Made by a program: the position numbers and the translations under genes
Shown here: positions 58,242-64,000 of the stretch, piece by piece
Position numbering within the stretch: the stretch's first letter is position 1
Layout: each line of letters opens with the position of its first letter
Origin: Pocillopora verrucosa
Taxonomy: Eukaryota > Cnidaria > Anthozoa > Scleractinia > Pocilloporidae
Direction: 5' to 3'
Length of the DNA stretch: 64,000 nt
NCBI RefSeq assembly: GCF_036669915.1
Contig: NC_089324.1
Coordinates: 16,992,631-17,056,630, forward strand
The notes under the pieces: generated by a model
Database searches by the model: none
What the model was told of the DNA's origin: nothing
What the model saw: the letters and a program-made list of their open reading frames with translations, nothing else

Positions 58242-61106
58242 GTTAATTAAACGAGGCCTAGGACAATTCCCTAAATAGAGTGCTTAACTATGGAGACAGC
58301 TCCCTAAAAGAACAAGACAAACTTTGCCTCGATGGGGGAACGAGTTAAAATGCGATACATTTTTTAGAGAATCCTTTCAGCTCGTTTCATAGATCCGACC
58401 ATGCAGGTACTGCTGATCACTAAAAATTATTTAGCCTGCATTTAGTTCCAAGATGGCCAATCACCAAGGGATGACAGAGCTTAATAACGTTTCCGCACGC
58501 GCTAAGCTTCGACGCGGAAAACGTCAAGTCGCTTGCAGGTTCGATTTTCTATTTTTTTTCTTCTAAGCATTGTTTTCTCGCCGCTTTTCTTTTAAAGAAC
58601 AACCTCCAAAAACTTTGTACATCCCCTAAATATTATAAAAAAAACCGAGCTATTTTACCTTAAGAATTTCATTTATCGAAAGGCGTTAGAATCTTGAACC
58701 ATGTAAAAGATGTAGGAATGTAAATTACGATAAGCTTTTTATACGAAGATATTTATACCGATAACGTTTTCCAGCATTCATTTCTGAGTTTCAAGATATC
58801 GCGAGGTAACTATGTAACAGTAGTTTTGCTCAACCATATGCCATACGTGACACTATTAGTCCCTATCGCAACCTTTCCACAGGACGTCACGCCATTCTTC
58901 CTCGCGTGACATGCGAGGAAGGCTGTGATAGTCTCAGATCAGATATAATCTTAGTTGAACTTTCCTCGTTCAGAATGTTGAACATCCCAAACAGCAAACA
59001 GTAAGCTGTTCGTGAAAATTTTTCCCGCGCGTTGCAAATCTATATGAAGGATAATAGACACGATACTTGGTATATTTCTCCTGCAACATAAGTTGTTCCT
59101 CGAAGCTCACAGCTTTCCTCGAGCTGTTCGCTTCTCGTAACAGATAGTGTCCGCGGACAAGTATTTTCGTGCCAAACGGAGGCTATTGTTTTTATATTTG
59201 CAATATTCACTAAAGAGTCTTAAGATGTCGAGAGGTAACTATGTCGCAGTTTTTCATTTAAACCATATGTCGCGTGACATACGAAGGTTAAGTCACACAT
59301 AATATGGTTCTTCTGTAATTTTAACTACAAACCAAACGCAATTGATAGAAACATTTTTTACGAATTTGATGCTAGACAAGGTTAAGATGAAAGTTTTTCT
59401 TAAAAAACCTTTTTATAATTCATAATTTTAAACAGGATTTGTTTCCAAATAACCACCGTTTTCCTAACTGAAAATTTGGCTCCTTATTCTGGGTAAGGTA
59501 GTAAAGGGATGGTCCGGCTCCCGTTTCGCGCAGGAATTTCAAATCTCACCTTCCCCCGCCATTTGTAAAATTTACATGTTACGTACTATATTGGGCTTAC
59601 TCACGCGTTACGTGTAAACCCTTTGTAACCCTCTTTTAGGGGTACACGTTACACATGTGAGAAGTCTCCAACAGTTTTCAGCCTTGAGTAATATAATATC
59701 CCACGGGTATCATCCTTTGATAAGTTGTGTAAAAGTGTTTTTGTCCAGTCATTGTAAATATGACTCATTCACAGGAAAGATATGAGTTGCACATGACTCT
59801 TCAATTCGTTTTACATAGTCAGTATCGTAAAAGCTGTGAAATGACACAACAGGTGTTAAATGTACAGTTTTCTATTTAAGGCATTGAAGTTCTTTAACAA
59901 ATTCTTAAGCTTTTTTGGATGAGAAATACGAGATTTGAAATACGCCGTTACGTTTACGTTTACAAGTGTTGGAAACTTGGTCCCAGGCACCTCTCTCTCC
60001 CTCCTCGGAAATATATGAAGGTAGAGGAGCTCGGGAACAAGGTTCTTATTTTCGTTGCGAGGCCTTTTGAAGGAATTTTTGCTGATTAAAAGCGAATGCA
60101 ATTTAATACAAAATAACCTCAAGCCTCCAAATAAAAATCATTCCTAGCTAGTTACATGCTTAAATTTTGTGGCGCTGATAGCTGTTGATAACATCGAGTT
60201 CCGCTTATAGGTAAGTTTATTCCCTCTAAAAAGCCCACGTGATAAAAAGTTTTTGCGATGTTATGTTGAAAATTACGCAGCCTTCTTGATCAAGACAGCA
60301 ATATTTGACTTAAAACTGACTTGAAACATTAGAATGAAGATTAAACTTGGTGTAGAAAATCGATGAAACTTTTTCCAAGAAATCTTTTTTAGATCTTTAA
60401 CATGGTTAATTTCAATAATAACGAAAACTATATTCAGCTTAACCGTTCAATCGAGTTCTTGTTTTATCTCCTTTCATATCAAAAATGGATACTCTCTTAG
60501 AGCCCACACAATAATCCCCGGGAAGCTTTTCATCAAGGAAATCCTATTTTCTCTGAAACTGGGGAAATCTTTCGTTTTCTATTTCTTTTCTTTTAAACCG
60601 ACTTGAGACGCGCTTAGGACGATCTGTGATATTTCTTACATGTAAATTTCCTTGGTTCGTCTAAACATGTTCGTGTTTTTTTAGTCTACGATATTAATGA
60701 TTGGGGCTTTTTCGAAAAACATATATTTTTTTATTACAAAAAGGTATTTACGACATATTTGATAGCTGGAGATTTTATAAAACATTACAAGATAAAAAGA
60801 AACTAACGTGGCGTTTTCCCGAGCGTGAAAACAAATGTACTGCCGAAGTATATAGCTTTGTATACTCCAAGCTGGCAATTTACATTATCAACTCAGTAAA
60901 TAAAACTAAATAATCTTTAACACCCCTCAGCCCCCCCCCCCCCCAACACAAACACAGTACCTCTGCTTCTTTGCAAACTTAACTTGCTCCCTATTTCCGA
61001 AGAGACACACGGCAACTAGGATCTATTTGTCAAATCGACAGATATTTCAGTGCCATTTTCTTCAGAAAAGGTTTGTTCCTTTCCTGCTTTACAAGATAAA
61101 AAGAAT
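58242..61106. other. Array 3' flank joined to spacer
   Basis: 58370-59520 aligns with 38450-40200. 59590-60670 shows nothing I recognise. 60690-61085 matches the spacer after gene E. It then joins abruptly to a TRADD-N linker exon at about 61106. Confidence 0.6.
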
Positions 61107-61699
61107 CCGCGACTTGAGACAATGGTTATAGCCAGTCAGGGTACCCAAGCTTGTGGCGACGAGCTGGTAGTTACTGGAACGTCAGAAGGATTGTCTGAAG
61201 GCGCACAGGATAGCCAGCCAGGGAGCCACGAGAAGGTGGTTACTAGAGTTAAGCGTAAGGCAGTGGAACCTTTTGCATCTGCTGGTCTACCACTCGCGGG
61301 AAGAACAGAAGGCGTCGAAGAAGCAGGTGTTGGTAGTGAAGTTGTACCCAACGCACAAGAAGTTTTTAATTTTATCGCACATAAGTGCTTCAAGGTAATT
61401 GACCCATCTAAACCTGAGGAATTGAATGGCTTTGTACGGTATTTAAAAAAAGTGCGCAAAGTTCTGGTCCTGGATGCTCATTCAGGAAGTTTGATATTGA
61501 CAGCACTATGTAGATCACTGGAGATACTGGATTCCCTGTGGTATGACTATCGCACGGGTCACCTGAATGACATGGCTCAGAAATATCTTGCGACAAAGGA
61601 AGTTCTGAAGGAGTTTGACTTGACTGAGCTGAAACTGACAACAACTATTCAGGGGAAGGAGTACATGGCTGTACGAAAGTTTTTTTCTGCAGGGTTCAG
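61107..61699 (+). pseudogene. Unit G: TRADD-N-like exon, frameshifted
   Basis: From CGCGACTTGAGACAATGG the linker and TRADD-N-like domain ([32 protein letters not shown]) are open, with donor at 61699. A T-run of seven instead of six at 61680-61686 shifts the last codons, so splicing would leave the Ubl exon out of frame. The HEPN exon, its promoter and the acceptor of this exon are missing, replaced by array spacer. Confidence 0.75.
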
Positions 61700-62397
61700 G
61701 TGAGTACACAGAAAATGTTTTAGAGAGCTGTCTTTAACGGAATAAATAGGGCATCTTCTTCGTCAATACTATAAAACACGTTAGCAGATCTTTGTACGCT
61801 ATTTTTTTTATGCCCCCTCAAGCACGTTTTCAAATTTGTTATTTCACCAAATTCAGACAGGTATCATTTAAGAAATTTAATTATCAGATCTGATACTTGT
61901 GCCCTCTCTATTTAATCGAGAGATGGGGATTGAGGACGGAGGGAGGCGACGCTGAGACGACCTCACGACCTATTGACATTTTTAGAGAACTGATCCAACT
62001 CTTTCATTTTGGGTTAGCCCAAAGTAGTAAATATATTGTCAAGCCGATAGTTTAATAGAATAAACAAATTTCTTTGAATAGCCTGCTAAGAAATGCATGG
62101 TCATCAATTTGCAGAATTGTTCTTTATAGATCTCTGTAAAAAAGGTAATTTATGTGACCCGAGCACTCAATCTGGCTATCCTTCTCTCAAACTGATAGAC
62201 AGATTCGTACTGGGAGTTGCTAAAACGATCGAAAAATACTTTACAAAGACAGCTTGAATATATTTTCGATGCATGGATAAAGCTTACTACTGATCAGTCG
62301 CTCAGCCAATTTTTTAGGGCGTCTGATGATGTCACCTGCTATATCATCTCTAATCGTGAACGAAGCCGAAGTAGTTTCTTTTTATATTTGCTTTCAG

Positions 62398-62990
62398 ATC
62401 AAGGTTCACTTGGTATGACAAGTAGTAGAAATATCGCAATTGGCCAAGAATCGACATCCTGTGAAAAGCTCCACGATATCGCAATTGACCAACAACGCCC
62501 TAGCTTTCTTGGCCAGGAAGTCTTACACGACCACCTTACTCTGAGTGAGTACGACAATCAGGTTGAATTATCCTTACGACTGGATGTAAAACAACAGAAG
62601 AATAAGAAATTCCCTCTTTATGTGAAGACACGATCTGGAAAAATGATCACAACGGAGGCTGTATGGGCAGACACTATCCTGGATGTGCATGAAAAGGAAA
62701 ATAACAGAAGAGATGGGAACACCGGTAGATCAGCTACAACTCATGTTTGACAACCAGAAACTTGTCGATGAACATCGCACTTTGAAAAGCTACAAAGTCA
62801 CCAGAGACTCCACGATTGAACTAATTATCGGAAGAAAGTATGTAATCGAAACATTCACTCACGTTTAGAAGCAGAACGGTATTAAAATCGTAAGCGGTGC
62901 ATCACCGGAGGATAACATTAGAAACGTAAAAGAGAAAATATGGAGGACATGACAAGAACACCGGTTAACGAGCAAGGAATCATTTTTGAT
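62398..62990 (+). pseudogene. Unit G: shortened Ubl exon
   Basis: After TTTCAG the leader (GMTSSRNIAIGQESTSCEKL) joins directly into the middle of a late Ubl (IDQQRPSFLGQEVLHDH), so all ubiquitin-like early repeats have been deleted. A frameshift near 62690 breaks the last Ubl, which goes on in another frame (GTPVDQLQLMFDNQKLVDEH). After TAG at about 62866 a broken terminal Ubl follows (KQNGIKIVSGASPEDN). Confidence 0.8.
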
Positions 62991-63699
62991 TAAAAAAGAC
63001 TCAAAGGTGACAACACCTGAGTAAGTGAGGAATTTAGGCGAAGAACATGCATGAATCCACACTGTCTGTGACCACTGTATCTCTGACACTGTTTCATATA
63101 CTCTGTTGGTAACGACTGATCTCTCCTCTGTTCATCAGACGGTAAATAGCGACTGGCCCCTTATCGTCGGTGTGATGAAGTCAATGAGAGGCTCTGCAAG
63201 AATAAATCAAAATGATTATGAACTTTTATATTTTGCCTTTCTTAAGGTGTTGCTGAAAAAAAAAAGTTTTCTCAAAATCATGAAGCGTTTGTAAGAGATT
63301 TAGGAATATAACTTTCAATAGCCTTTTTCTATAGAGATATTAATGATAACATTAATTTTCCAATATTCATTCTTGAGTCTCAAGATATCGCGCACTAACT
63401 ATGTAACAGTCGTTTTATTAAACTACATTTCTTGCATGAATTTGATGTTAGTCTCCTTTCGCAACCTTTCCCCGGGATGTCACGCCTATTTACACCTCGT
63501 CAGAAAAAAGGGCAGCTGATTAGTGAGCATATGAAAGGACCTCTTGTTGCAGCGATTAGATCATCCCTGATGAAGGCACCAGACAGGAGTGTCGAAACGT
63601 TGGGTCTATGAATTGTAACTTTTCGGTTACATTCACCAAATCTTTAAACCATCATCATCATCTTTTGATGCCCTACCATCCCTTCCCTTATGTTACCTT
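62991..63699. other. Array 3' flank
   Basis: 63300-63440 matches 38980-39180. 63530-63640 repeats the element at 40615-40720. No gene seen. Confidence 0.6.
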
Positions 63700-63838
63700 T
63701 TTGTTGGGCTTTCCCATGATACGCTGCGAACCCATTGACTTCGGCTTTTCACGGGTGTGAGAGCAAATGTGCATGTCTGCCGACACTAAAGAATCACAGA
63801 CAGAAGTTCGATGTGGTTCGAATGAAAAAACTCCAAAG
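63700..63838 (+). promoter_or_regulatory. 5' exon/promoter module 6, for a unit beyond the window
   Basis: GATACGCTGCGAACCCATTG to the donor AAAG|GTAAG at 63838/63839, with a 22-codon frame (MSADTKESQTEVRCGSNEKT) as in module 4. First-intron sequence continues to the window end, so another array member is expected about 1.3 kb downstream. Confidence 0.65.
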
Positions 63839-64000
63839 GTAAGGCACTTAATATTACAATTTCTCTGCATGATCTAATTTCTGACTCTTCATTTAAAGTT
63901 TTACGGAAGATCTGTTGAAGTTATAGCTTTTTTGATTAAGAAATCAGTCGACTGATGAGGGCAATTAAAGTGCGTGACGTTTTGAACCAGCTTCCAAATA

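Overview
This is eukaryotic, intron-containing, AT-rich DNA. The protein families point to a cnidarian, most likely a coral or sea anemone: HEPN domains of the DZIP3-like type, TRADD-N-like domains, poly-ubiquitin-like tails, and abundant CR1/L2-like LINEs and TTAA-ended MITEs. The organism is an inference; nothing in the window names the species.

Positions 1-7.8 kb hold mostly repeats plus four in-frame exons of a TTC4-like TPR co-chaperone that looks truncated. Positions 7.8-19.2 kb carry two copies of a trypsin-fold peptidase gene, each with a visible His/Asp/Ser triad and an inserted pair of CxxC motifs. Copy 1 is fused in frame to a 120-bp-period TPR array. Copy 2 sits behind the 5' exon module that is otherwise used by the HEPN genes. 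Each copy is followed by a decayed 5' piece of a HEPN gene. The second relic is split by a 4,257-bp DNA transposon (19263-23519) with 38-bp terminal inverted repeats, an 8-bp target duplication, inverted subterminal GATC-rich arrays and a two-exon P-loop ATPase gene, but no transposase that I can recognise.

Positions 24-64 kb are a tandem array of one gene family, all on the + strand. The full plan is a non-coding 5' exon, an intron of about 1.3 kb, an exon for a HEPN domain plus amphipathic helical repeats, an exon for a linker plus a TRADD-N-like domain, and an exon for serial ubiquitin-like domains. All introns are phase 1. Gene D (34235-38169, 997 aa, six Ubl) and gene F (53084-58016, 1331 aa, nine Ubl) are intact. 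Gene E (44430-46861, 720 aa) replaces TRADD-N and Ubl with five 90-bp acidic repeats. Unit B is a pseudogene, and units A, C and G are partial relics. A further 5' exon at 63838 shows that the array continues past the window.

The intact proteins join a potential RNase or nucleotide-sensing module (HEPN with an R-x5-H motif), a death-receptor-adaptor-like module (TRADD-N) and a mostly non-cleavable ubiquitin-like chain. A role in innate immune signalling is plausible but inferred. The array is heavily rearranged by LINEs, MITEs and a hAT-like element.
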